Assembly: GCA_025938935.1 (NCBI GenBank)
Contig: JAPCWB010000001.1
Span: 2,542,001-2,606,000 of the forward strand
DNA length: 64,000 bases
Direction: 5' to 3'
DNA from: Novosphingobium sp. MW5
GTDB lineage: Bacteria; Pseudomonadota; Alphaproteobacteria; Sphingomonadales; Sphingomonadaceae
Part shown: positions 10,188 through 19,100 of the stretch, piece by piece
Layout: the number at the start of each line of letters is the position of its first letter
Position numbering within the stretch: position 1 is the stretch's first letter
Translations under genes and position numbers: made by a program
Notes under the pieces: generated by a model
What the model saw: the letters and a program-made list of their open reading frames with translations, nothing else
Told to the model about the DNA's origin: nothing
Database searches by the model: none

Positions 10188-10897
10188 ATGACCTTTGCCA
10201 CACCTCTTTCCGCCCCGCAGACCGCGCGATGGCAGCCCGGACTGGCCGCCCCCCGCTCCATGCCGAACTCTTTGCGCAAGGTGAGGAAGGGGCGGGGGCG
10301 GCCATGGCGATTGCCCTTGCGCGCGATCACTTGCGCATGGCGGGCGATCCCTTGGCGGATGTGCCGGACGAGCGCGCCTGGCTCTGGGTGCAGGACAAGG
10401 CGGCGGTGCGGCTTTCGGGCCGCCCCTACCGCCCCGGCCTGCCGCGCGAACTGCGCCACCGGCTGATCCATGTCGCCGCCAACAAGCCCGAGGATGCGCT
10501 GTTCGCCATTGAGGAGGGGCTGCGCTGCCGCGACCTGGCCTTTGTCATCGGTGAAATTGCCGGCAATCCCCGCGCGCTCGATTTCACCGCATCCCGGCGG
10601 CTCAGTCTGGCGGTGGAGCGGCATGGGGTGCCCTTGTGGCTGGTACGGCTCGATGCCGCGCGGGATCTCGGTTCGGCGCGGATGCGCTGGGAGGTGCGTT
10701 CCGCCGTGTCGGAGCCGCCGCTGCGCAACCCCTATGCGCCGGGATCGCCCGCCTGGCAGGCCGAACTGTTCCGCGCCCGCAACCACCCTCCCGGAGAATG
10801 GACCCTGCGCGATGAAGGAGGAGCGCTCCATGCATTCCCGCCGCATCATGGCGATCTGGTGCGCGCACCTGTCGATCGACCGCTGGCGGCTTTGTGA
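10188..10897 (+). CDS. imuA: SOS mutagenesis protein ImuA (RecA-like; probable one-base frame break)
   Basis: RecA-related accessory protein of the ImuA-ImuB-DnaE2 translesion mutasome. The bulk, from LHAELFAQGEEGAG onward, is in one clean frame with conserved AWLWVQDKAAVRLSGRPY and HVAANKPEDALFAIEEGL. Two starts are possible. ATG 10229 lies in the main frame but lacks a ribosome site. I prefer ATG 10188, whose product MTFATPLSAPQTARWQPG runs into the main frame if one C is added to the six-C run at 10249-10254. That start also lies 27 bases after the LexA box, like dnaE2 (30 bases). The 3' end overlaps imuB by 68 bases. The start is inferred; the gene identity is firm. Confidence 0.85.
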
Positions 10898-12371
10898 AGG
10901 CTGCGCGCCGGGGGAGGGGCCTGATGCCGAGCCGCACGCGCTGATCACCGAAACCGCGCACGGCCCCCGTATCGCGGCCATCAATCCGGCTGCGGCAGAG
11001 GCCGGGGTGCGGCGCGACGCGTTGCTCGCCGATGCCCGCGCGGTCTGCCCCTCGCTCGCCACCAGCCCGGCCGATCCGGCGGGCGACCTCGCTTTCCTTG
11101 AAGCGCTGGCGCTGTGGGCGCAGCGCTGGGGGCCGTGGTCGGCGATCGACCCGCCCGATGGCCTGATCGTCGATGTCACCGGGGTAGCCCACCTGTTCGG
11201 CGGCGAGGCCTCGCTCCTTGCCGATGCCGCGCAGCGGCTTGGCCTGCGGGGGCTGGGGGTGCGCACCGCCATCGCGCCGAGCGCCGGGGCGGCCTGGGCG
11301 CTCGCCCACTTTGGTCCGCAGCCTGCGATCATGCAGCCGGGGGACAGCCTCGACGACCTGCCCGTGGCGGCGCTGCGGCTCGATCCGGCGGTAAACCTGC
11401 TGCTGCGCCGGCTTGGCCTCAAGCGCATCGGCGACTTGGGCGGGGTGGCGCGTTCAGCCTTGGCCCGACGGTTCCGCAATCGCCACAACCCGGCCGCCAA
11501 CCCGCTGATCCGGCTCGACCAGCTCATGGGCCGGGTGCCCGAACCCTTGCTGCCGGTGATCGCGCACGAGGTGCCGCTGGTCCAGCGCCGCCTGATGGAG
11601 CCGATCCGCCACCGCGACCTGCTCGACCGGGTGATGGAAGACCTGGCACAGGACATGGCCCGCCTGCTCGAAGCGCGGGGCGAGGGCGCGCGGCGGCTTG
11701 AGGCGGGGATGTGGCGCGTCGATGGCGAAGTGCTGGTGCGCCGGCTCGAACTCGCCTCGGCCAGCCGGGACGGGGCGCACATCGTCCGCCTGTTCGCCTC
11801 GCGGCTTGATGATGTCGAGGCGGGATTCGGCATCGAGATGGTCCGCCTGCGCGCGCCGTGGTGCGAGCCGGTCGCGCTGTCGCAGCGCGATTTCGATGCC
11901 GCTTCGGAAGAGCACGGCACCAGTCTGGCCGCCTGCATCGACCGGCTGGTCGTGCGCCTTGGCGAAGGGGCCGTGCGCCGCCCGGTGCCTCACGCCAGCC
12001 ACTTGCCCGAGCGCGCCCAGCGCTGGCAGCCGCCGCTCGAGCCGCAGCCGGCAAGCCAGGGCGAGTTCGCCTTTCACGACCGGCCGCTGAAGCTGCTCGA
12101 CCGGGCGGAGCGTATCGCCGTGCTCTATGCCACGCCCGATGGCCTGCCGCGCCGCTTCAGCTGGCGTGGGGGAGTACATGATATCGCCCGCGCCGAAGGG
12201 CCGGAGCGGATCGCGCCCGAATGGTGGCGCGAACGCTCGACCGCGCGGCTGCGCGATTACTACCGGATCGAGGACGAGGCCGGCCGCCGCTACTGGATCT
12301 ACCGCGCCGGCATCCTCGGCGATGGGCGCGAGGGTGCGCCCGAATGGTTCCTGCAAGGGCTGTGCGGTTGA
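10830..12371 (+). CDS. imuB: SOS mutagenesis protein ImuB (inactive Y-family polymerase homologue)
   Basis: 513-residue DinB/UmuC-like protein that connects ImuA, DnaE2 and the beta clamp in SOS mutagenesis. The N-terminus reads MAIWCAHLSIDRW, without the metal-binding acidic pattern of active Y-family polymerases, as expected for ImuB. The middle carries the little-finger-like region (GLKRIGDLGGVARSALARR); the C-terminus has the ImuB tail with a conserved WWRE and RDYYRIEDEAGRRYWIYR. ATG 10830 is chosen because AAGGAGG sits nine bases upstream; ATG 10812 lies before that site. It overlaps imuA and is co-transcribed from the LexA-controlled promoter. The gene ends 25 bases before the next LexA box. 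Confidence 0.95.
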   Translation: MHSRRIMAIWCAHLSIDRWRLCEGCAPGEGPDAEPHALITETAHGPRIAAINPAAAEAGVRRDALLADARAVCPSLATSPADPAGDLAFLEALALWAQRWGPWSAIDPPDGLIVDVTGVAHLFGGEASLLADAAQRLGLRGLGVRTAIAPSAGAAWALAHFGPQPAIMQPGDSLDDLPVAALRLDPAVNLLLRRLGLKRIGDLGGVARSALARRFRNRHNPAANPLIRLDQLMGRVPEPLLPVIAHEVPLVQRRLMEPIRHRDLLDRVMEDLAQDMARLLEARGEGARRLEAGMWRVDGEVLVRRLELASASRDGAHIVRLFASRLDDVEAGFGIEMVRLRAPWCEPVALSQRDFDAASEEHGTSLAACIDRLVVRLGEGAVRRPVPHASHLPERAQRWQPPLEPQPASQGEFAFHDRPLKLLDRAERIAVLYATPDGLPRRFSWRGGVHDIARAEGPERIAPEWWRERSTARLRDYYRIEDEAGRRYWIYRAGILGDGREGAPEWFLQGLCG

Positions 12372-12396
12372 AAGCCACTAGCCACCCGCGATCTAA

Positions 12397-12411
12397 GAAC
12401 ATATAAAGAAC
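12397..12411 (+). promoter_or_regulatory. LexA operator abutting the radical SAM gene start
   Basis: GAAC-ATATAAA-GAAC, exact SOS box. It ends two bases before the ATG at 12414, so the operator occupies the place of the ribosome binding site. Either the transcript has a very short or no leader, or translation depends on imuB read-through. A weak candidate promoter is TTGAAA (12369-12374) with TCTAAG (12392-12397). Confidence 0.9.
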
Positions 12412-12413
12412 AT

Positions 12414-13661
12414 ATGTCGCAGCCCAGCCTGATCGAACGCCTCGCCATCCTTGCCGATGCCGCCAAATACGATGCCTCCTGCGCCTCGTCCGGCACATCG
12501 AAACGCACCAGCAAGGGCGGCAAGGGCATTGGCTCGACTGAGGGCATGGGCATCTGCCACGCTTATGCGCCGGATGGGCGCTGCATCTCGCTGCTGAAGA
12601 TCCTGCTGACCAACCACTGCGTGTTCGATTGCCATTACTGCATCAACCGCAAGAGCTCGAACGTCCGCCGCGCGCGGTTCACCCCACAGGAAGTGGTGGA
12701 CCTGACGCTCAGCTTCTATCGCCGCAATTACATCGAGGGGCTGTTCCTCTCCTCAGGCATCGTCAAGAATTCCAGCCACACGATGGAGCAGTTGATCGAG
12801 GTTGCCCGCATCCTGCGCGAGGAGCACGATTTCCGCGGCTATATCCACCTCAAGACCATTCCCGAGGCTGACCCCGAACTGGTCCGGCAGGCGGGCCTTT
12901 GGGCCGACCGCGTCTCGATCAACGTCGAACTGCCTACCCGTGACGGCCTGACAAAACTCGCGCCCGACAAGAGCGAAGCCGTGATCGAAGGCGCCATGGC
13001 CGATGTGAAGGAGGCAATTGCCGAGAACAAGGACGCCCGCAAACACTTCCGCTCCGCGCCGAAATTCGCGCCTGCCGGTCAGTCGACCCAGATGATCGTC
13101 GGCGCCGACGCCGCCAGCGACGCCGATATCGTCAGCAAGGCGAGCGCGCTTTACGGGCAGTTCCGCCTGCGCCGCGTGTACTATTCCGCCTTCAGCCCGA
13201 TCCCCGATGCCAGCAGCGTCCTGCCGCTGAAACGCCCGCCGCTGATCCGCGAACACCGGCTCTACCAGTCCGACTGGCTGATGCGCTTTTACGGCTTCGC
13301 GCCGCAGGAAGTGCAATCGGCGGCGGGGGCGGACGGCATGCTGCCGCTCGATATCGATCCCAAGCTCGCCTGGGCGCTCAAGTTCCGAGAGAGCTTCCCG
13401 GTCGACGTCAACCGCGCCCCGCGTGAAATGCTGCTGCGGGTTCCGGGCTTGGGCACTAAGGCGGTTGGTGCGATCCTTGCCAGCCGCCGCCACCGTACCT
13501 TGCGGCTAGAGGATGTCGCCAAGCTCAGCGTGTCGGTCGCCAAGCTGCGGCCCTTCATCGTTACGGCTGACTGGCGGCCAGTGCTGCTGACCGACCGCGC
13601 CGACCTGCAAAGCCTGATCGCCCCCAAGCGCTCCGAACAGCTCGAACTGTTCGCCGCATGA
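12414..13661 (+). CDS. Putative DNA modification/repair radical SAM protein (TIGR03916-like)
   Basis: 415-residue radical SAM enzyme distantly related to spore photoproduct lyase. The radical SAM Cys triad CxxxCxxC is seen in NHCVFDCHYCINR. The N-terminus has the family text AKYDASCASSG and ICHAYAPDGRCISLLKIL, which fixes the start at 12414. The C-terminal ~60 residues hold a helix-hairpin-helix (NRAPREMLLRVPGLGTKAVG), a DNA-binding fold. The reaction is unknown; the family is named from its pairing with a DUF4130/UDG-type protein. Here that partner follows with a four-base overlap, and both lie behind a LexA box between imuB and dnaE2. A role in SOS-induced DNA repair is inferred from this context. 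Confidence 0.92.
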   Translation: MSQPSLIERLAILADAAKYDASCASSGTSKRTSKGGKGIGSTEGMGICHAYAPDGRCISLLKILLTNHCVFDCHYCINRKSSNVRRARFTPQEVVDLTLSFYRRNYIEGLFLSSGIVKNSSHTMEQLIEVARILREEHDFRGYIHLKTIPEADPELVRQAGLWADRVSINVELPTRDGLTKLAPDKSEAVIEGAMADVKEAIAENKDARKHFRSAPKFAPAGQSTQMIVGADAASDADIVSKASALYGQFRLRRVYYSAFSPIPDASSVLPLKRPPLIREHRLYQSDWLMRFYGFAPQEVQSAAGADGMLPLDIDPKLAWALKFRESFPVDVNRAPREMLLRVPGLGTKAVGAILASRRHRTLRLEDVAKLSVSVAKLRPFIVTADWRPVLLTDRADLQSLIAPKRSEQLELFAA

Positions 13662-15106
13662 CCCCGTTCCGCGATGCCCGCATTGCCGATGCCTGCGCCG
13701 TGCCGCTGGCCGCGCCCGATGATTTCGACGGCTGGCGCGAGCAGGCGCGGCGGCTGATCATGGCCGAGGTGCCGCCCGACCGGGTGGTCTGGATCGTTCC
13801 GGGTGAGGGCAATGGCGATCTGTTTGCCGAAAGCCCCGGCCATTCGCGCCGCCTGCCTGTGCCGCGCGCCGCTGCCCCGCAGCCCCGCGTTTCGCGAGCT
13901 TTCCTAAGCCTTGCCAAGGCGGCGGCGCTGCACAGCGATCCGCAGCGATTTGCCCTGCTGTACCGCTTGCTGTGGCGCTTGCAGGGGCGGCCCGGCTTGC
14001 TGGAGGACAAGGCCGATGCCGATGTGCGGCGGCTCCATGACCTCTCCCGCGCGGTGCGGCGTGACAGTCACAAGATGCACGCCTTCGTCCGCTTTCGCGC
14101 GGTGGAGGACGAAGAGGGACGCGAACATTTCGTCGCCTGGTTCGAACCATCGCACCATATCCTGCGCGCCAATGCGTCGTTCTTCATCAACCGCTTCACC
14201 ACGATGCGCTGGTCGATCCTGACCCCGCGCGGCAGCCTGCACTGGGATGGCGAGGTGCTGCTGGAAGGTCCGTCCGCGCGGCGCGAGGATGCTCGCGGCG
14301 GCGATCCTGCTGAGGACCTGTGGCGGCAGTATTACGCCTCGATCTTTAATCCGGCGCGCCTCAAAGTGGGCGCGATGGTCAAGGAAATGCCGCGCCGATA
14401 CTGGAAGAACCTGCCCGAGGCGGCGCTGATCCCGGACCTGATCGCCGGTGCCCAGGCGCGCGAGGCGGCGATGGTTTCCGCTGGCGGCGATCCCTTTGCC
14501 GGGATGGCAAAGCCGGAGGACCTCGACGCATTGGCGAAGGGCATTCGCGATTGTCGCCGCTGCCCGATAGGCTGCAACGGCACGCGCGCCGTGCCGGGGG
14601 AAGGGCCGGGTAACGCTTCGCTGATGATCGTTGGCGAGCAGCCGGGCGATCACGAAGAGATGGAAGGGCGTCCCTTCGTCGGGCCTGCAGGCCAGCTTCT
14701 GGATGAACACATGGGCGCCGCAGGAATAGACCGGCAGCGGGCGCGGCTGACCAATGCGGTCAAGCACTTCAAGTTCGAGCAGCGCGGCAAGCGCCGTCTG
14801 CACCAGAACCCGACCGCCAAGGAGATCGACATATGCCGCTGGTGGCTCGATGCCGAGCGCGCGATCGTCAGGCCGAAGCTGGTGCTTGGGCTGGGCGCCA
14901 GCGCGGGCCGCTCTTTATTGGGCAAGACGACATCGATCCAGTCGGTGCGGGGCAGGCCGATTGCCTTGGCTGACGGCAGCGAGTTGTGGCTTACCGTGCA
15001 TCCGTCCTACCTGTTGCGGCTCGACGGAGAGGCTCGCGAAGCGGAACGCGGCAGGTTCGCGGCGGATCTTGCAGCCGTTGCTGCCCGCCGCCGCGAACTG
15101 GCCTGA
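13658..15106 (+). CDS. udgX: DUF4130 - UdgX fusion: uracil-DNA binding protein
   Basis: 482-residue two-domain protein. Residues ~1-250 match the DUF4130/TIGR03915 'DNA metabolism' family (LYRLLWRLQGRPGLLED, FVAWFEPSHHILRANASFF, PRRYWKNLPEA). Residues ~280-482 are a family-4-like uracil-DNA glycosylase of the UdgX type. That domain has Fe-S cysteines in CRRCPIGC, motif A GEQPGD, TNAVKHFKFE, the UdgX-specific loop GKRRLHQNP and the C-terminal HPSYLLRL. In studied UdgX the His of this loop forms a covalent bond with uracil-containing single-stranded DNA; that His is present here. The start overlaps the radical SAM gene by four bases, so the pair is translationally coupled. Often annotated as two genes elsewhere; here they are one frame. 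Confidence 0.94.
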   Translation: MTPFRDARIADACAVPLAAPDDFDGWREQARRLIMAEVPPDRVVWIVPGEGNGDLFAESPGHSRRLPVPRAAAPQPRVSRAFLSLAKAAALHSDPQRFALLYRLLWRLQGRPGLLEDKADADVRRLHDLSRAVRRDSHKMHAFVRFRAVEDEEGREHFVAWFEPSHHILRANASFFINRFTTMRWSILTPRGSLHWDGEVLLEGPSARREDARGGDPAEDLWRQYYASIFNPARLKVGAMVKEMPRRYWKNLPEAALIPDLIAGAQAREAAMVSAGGDPFAGMAKPEDLDALAKGIRDCRRCPIGCNGTRAVPGEGPGNASLMIVGEQPGDHEEMEGRPFVGPAGQLLDEHMGAAGIDRQRARLTNAVKHFKFEQRGKRRLHQNPTAKEIDICRWWLDAERAIVRPKLVLGLGASAGRSLLGKTTSIQSVRGRPIALADGSELWLTVHPSYLLRLDGEAREAERGRFAADLAAVAARRRELA

Positions 15107-15110
15107 GGCA

Positions 15111-16001
15111 TTACATCGGATCAGCGGCGAAGCTTTGGCGGGTCATCTCGTCAAGCGCTTCCTGCGGTACCGGAGCGGCGTCGCCGGCGATGAACGAGAG
15201 CAGATCGTTCTTCAGTCGCTCGGTGTCGGTCGCGAAGACGCCATGGGCCGAGCCATCGTATTCGATCAGGCGTGAGCCCGGTACCTTTTTGGCGACTTCA
15301 CGCGCCGTCGGATCAATCGGCACTGTCTTGTCGTCAGTGCCGTGGATGATCAGTGTCGGCACCTTGAAATGGGCCAGATCGGGGCGGAAGTCGGTGGTGG
15401 CAAAGGCCTTTGCCGCGGCATGGGTGGGGCGCAGTCCGGCCTGCATGGCGGTGAGCCAGGAAAGGTGAAGCACTTCGTCGCTTACCGGCTTGCTGACCCA
15501 GCCGACTCCGTAGAAGTCCTTGAAGAAGGACGTGAAGAATTTCGCCCGATCTTCGAGCATGCCTTGCGTCATTTCATCGAAGGTTTCCTGCGGCACGCCG
15601 TCCGGATTGCTTTCGTCCTGCAGCATGTATGGGACGACTGAGGACACCAGAGCAATGCGGCTCACGCCCTTGCCCTGATGGCGCGACATGTAGCGGGCAA
15701 TTTCGCCGCCGCCCATCGAGAAGCCGACGAGGGTGACATCGTCTTGAGCGTCGTGGAACTTCATCACGGCGGATAGGTCATCGGCAAAGGTATCGTAGTC
15801 ATAGCCACCCGAAGGCTGACTCGACCGGCCAAAGCCGCGCCGGTCATAGGAGATAGCCTTGAAGCCGGCGTCGGCCAGGCCATGGCTGATCGGGTCCCAG
15901 CTATCGGCAGAGAGGGGCCAGCCATGAATCAGAACGACCGGCGGACCTTCGCCCCATGCCTTGGAATAGAGGTGGGCGTCGCCGGTTTCGATGATGTGCA
16001 T
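15111..16001 (-). CDS. Alpha/beta hydrolase, non-heme chloroperoxidase-like
   Basis: 296-residue alpha/beta-hydrolase. It has the oxyanion HGWPLSADSW motif, RRGFGRS, nucleophile elbow GFSMGGGE, acid in IIHGTDDKTVP and catalytic His in DGSAHGVF, all in the expected order. This is the cofactor-free haloperoxidase/esterase branch; the natural substrate is unknown. It lies opposite to the SOS genes and splits dnaE2 from the imuAB-radical SAM-UdgX block. The start is divergent from dnaE2, 123 bases from its LexA box, and no SOS role is suggested by the sequence. Confidence 0.9.
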   Translation of the reverse strand: MHIIETGDAHLYSKAWGEGPPVVLIHGWPLSADSWDPISHGLADAGFKAISYDRRGFGRSSQPSGGYDYDTFADDLSAVMKFHDAQDDVTLVGFSMGGGEIARYMSRHQGKGVSRIALVSSVVPYMLQDESNPDGVPQETFDEMTQGMLEDRAKFFTSFFKDFYGVGWVSKPVSDEVLHLSWLTAMQAGLRPTHAAAKAFATTDFRPDLAHFKVPTLIIHGTDDKTVPIDPTAREVAKKVPGSRLIEYDGSAHGVFATDTERLKNDLLSFIAGDAAPVPQEALDEMTRQSFAADPM

Positions 16002-16124
16002 GATGGGTCTCCGAATAGGTGCCTGTGCAACGCCCCAGAATCAAAGGCGTTCCGGGGCGGTGCTGGGATTTGCGGTCAGGGGAGTGCGGCGTGTCGACAA
16101 AAGGATTCGCCGGTCCGACAAAAA

Positions 16125-16139
16125 GAACATAAAAGGAAC
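16125..16139 (+). promoter_or_regulatory. LexA operator (SOS box) for dnaE2
   Basis: GAAC-ATAAAAG-GAAC, exact GAAC-N7-GAAC site, 30 bases before the dnaE2 start at 16170. It is in the same orientation and has the same A/T-rich spacer as the other two boxes. Confidence 0.92.
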
Positions 16140-16169
16140 ATTTAACCCCTTACCGATGTTGTCGCACCC

Positions 16170-19100
16170 GTGCCTGAAGCCGCCCTAACTCCCGAACGCC
16201 GCCGCGTGGAGCAGTCCATGCTGCCGCCTGCCGATGCCGCGCCCTTCGTGGAACTCGGTCTGGCGAGCTGCTTTTCGTTCCTGCGCGGGGCCTCCGATGC
16301 GGTGGATCTGGCGCTGACGGCGCGGCGGCTTGGCTATGACGCGCTGGGGATTGCCGACGCCAATTCGATGGCCGGTGTGGTGCGATTGCACGGTGAGGCA
16401 AAGGCGCTGGGCATGCGGCCGGTCATCGGCTGCCGGATCGAGACGGTGGAGGGGCTGGTGTTCCTCGCCTATCCGGTGGACCGCGCCGCCTATGGCCGTC
16501 TCTGCCGCCTGATCTCCGCCGGGCGCATGGCGCGGCCGGATGGTGAATGGCAGGACAAGGGCGTCTGCGAGATTACGGTTCCCATGCTGGCGGACCATGC
16601 CGAGGGGGTGCAACTCGTGCTGGTGCCGCCGCGGGACCTGGCGGCGGAATTTGCTGTGGCGGTGGAGGGCAATATTGTCCCTTTGCGTCGTCCCGGACTT
16701 GATCCGGGACCGCTGGAGGACGGGAGCGAGGTTGCGGTAGAAAGGCCAGCGGTCCCGGGTCGGCCCCGGGACGACGTCTTGACCGCCCCCCTCGAAATCC
16801 TGCTGCCGCATCTCATCCAACAGCTTCCCACGCTGCGGCATTTGGCGGCGAGTTATCTCCACGCCGGGGACGATATTCGCCGCATCGCCGCGCTCGATGC
16901 CATGGCGCGGGAGAACGGGATCGGCCTGTTCGCCACCAATGACGTGCTCTACCACGCGCCGGAACGCCGCCCGCTGCACGATGTGATGACCGCGATCCGG
17001 CACAAGACCACGGTGGCCAAGGCAGGCTACCTGCTCGAGGCCAATGGCGAACGGCACCTGAAATCGCCGGAGGAGATGTGCCGCCTGTTCGCCGCCTGGC
17101 CGCACGCGATCGCGGCCTCGCGGCAAGTGGCGGATGCCTGCCGGTTCAGCCTCGACGAGCTGCGCTATGAATATCCCGAGGAGACCTGTCCCGAGGGGCG
17201 CACCCCGCAGGAGCATCTTGAGGTCCTGACCTGGCAGGGGGCGGAAGGCCGCTATCCCCACGGCCTGCCCGAGGACGTGCGCGCCACATTGGAGCGGGAG
17301 CTGGAACTGATCGGCAAATTGCAGCTCGCCCGCTATTTCCTCACCATCAAGGACATCGTCGATTTCGCCCGGTCGCAGGATCCGCCGATCCTGTGCCAGG
17401 GGCGCGGATCGGCGGCCAATTCGGCGGTGTGCTATGTGCTGGAGATCACCGCGGTGGACCCTGCGCGCCACTCGCTGCTGTTCGACCGGTTCATCTCCGA
17501 GGACCGCAACGAGCCGCCCGACATCGACGTCGATTTTGAACACGAGCGGCGCGAGGAGGTGATCCAGTACATCTATGCCCGCTATGGTCGCCAGCGCGCC
17601 GGGCTTTGCGCCACGGTGATCCACTACCGCCCACGCATGGCGATCCGCGAGGTGGGCAAGGCTATGGGCCTGTCCGAGGACGTCACCGGTGTGCTCGCCC
17701 GCACGGTCTGGGGCGGGCACGGGCGCTCGATCAAGGAGGCCCATGTCGCGACGGAAACGGGTGTCGATCTCGACGATCCGCACCTGCGCCGCGTGCTGGC
17801 GCTGACCGAGCAGATGATCGGCATGCCGCGCCACCTGTCGCAGCACGTTGGCGGGTTCATCCTCACGCAGGGCCCGCTGACCGAGACCGTGCCGATCGGC
17901 AATGGCGCCATGCCCGAGCGCAGTTTCATCGAATGGGACAAGGACGATATCGAGGCGCTGGGCATCCTCAAGGTCGATGTTCTGGCGCTTGGCATGCTCA
18001 CCTGCATCCGCAAGTGCCTCGACCTGCTTCGGACGCACCATGGGCAGGACCTGACCCTCGCCACCGTGCCGAAAGAGGACCCGGCGGTTTACGACATGCT
18101 GTGCAAGGGCGATCTCGCTCGGCGTGTTCCGGGTGGAAAGCCGCGCGCAGATGAACATGCTGCCGCGCCTGCGCCCGCGCCAATTCTACGATCTCGTGAT
18201 TGAGGTCGCCATCGTGCGGCCCGGGCCGATCCAGGGCGATATGGTCCACCCCTATCTCAAGCGGCGGCGCGGGGCGGAGAAAGTCGAAATCCCCGCGCCC
18301 GGTCCGGCGCATGGCCCGCCGGATGAGTTGACCTCGATCCTCGGTCGCACCCTTGGCGTGCCGATCTTTCAGGAACAGGCGATGAAGATCGCGCTCGATG
18401 CCGCCAAGTTCACCGGGGCCGAGGCAAACCGCCTGCGCAAGGCCATGGCCACATTCCGTTCGCGCGGCATGGTCGATGAATTGCAGGACATGATGGTCGG
18501 CCGCATGATCGAACGCGGCTACGATCCGGATTTTGCGGAGCGGTGCTTCAACCAGATCAAGGGCTTCGGCGAATACGGCTTCCCCGAAAGCCACGCGGCC
18601 AGCTTTGCCCTGCTGGTCTATATCTCGTCATGGCTGAAGTGCCATTTCCCGGCAGCTTTCGCCTGCGCGCTGCTCAATTCGCAGCCGATGGGCTTCTACG
18701 CCCCGGCGCAGATCGTGCGCGATGCGCGGGAGCATGGCGTGCCGGTGCTGCCGGTCGATGTGAACTGCTCGGGCTGGGACAATACGCTGGAAGTGGAGAG
18801 GGGAGCGGTCGCCCTGCGCCTCGGCCTGCGGCAGGTCGATGGCTTCCCCGAGGCGGCGGCGGCGCGGATCGTTTCGGCGCGCGAAGAGGGCGGGCGCTTT
18901 GCCGATGTGCGCGAATTGCAGGAGCGGGCGGGGCTGTCCCCCGCGCTGGTTGAGCGCCTTGCCGCGGCGGATTGCTTCAATTCGCTGGAGATTACCCGAC
19001 GGCAAGCCTTGTGGGACGCGCGCAGCCTGATTGCAGCGCCCGAGCTGCCGCTTTTCGCCGCCATGCAGGCGCGCGGCGAAGGGGCGGAGGCCAAGGCAAC

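Noticed and set aside
16185-18158. 657-codon open frame antisense to dnaE2
   Set aside because: High-GC genes leave long open antisense frames; the sense strand has full DnaE2 motifs and the antisense protein has no recognisable domain.
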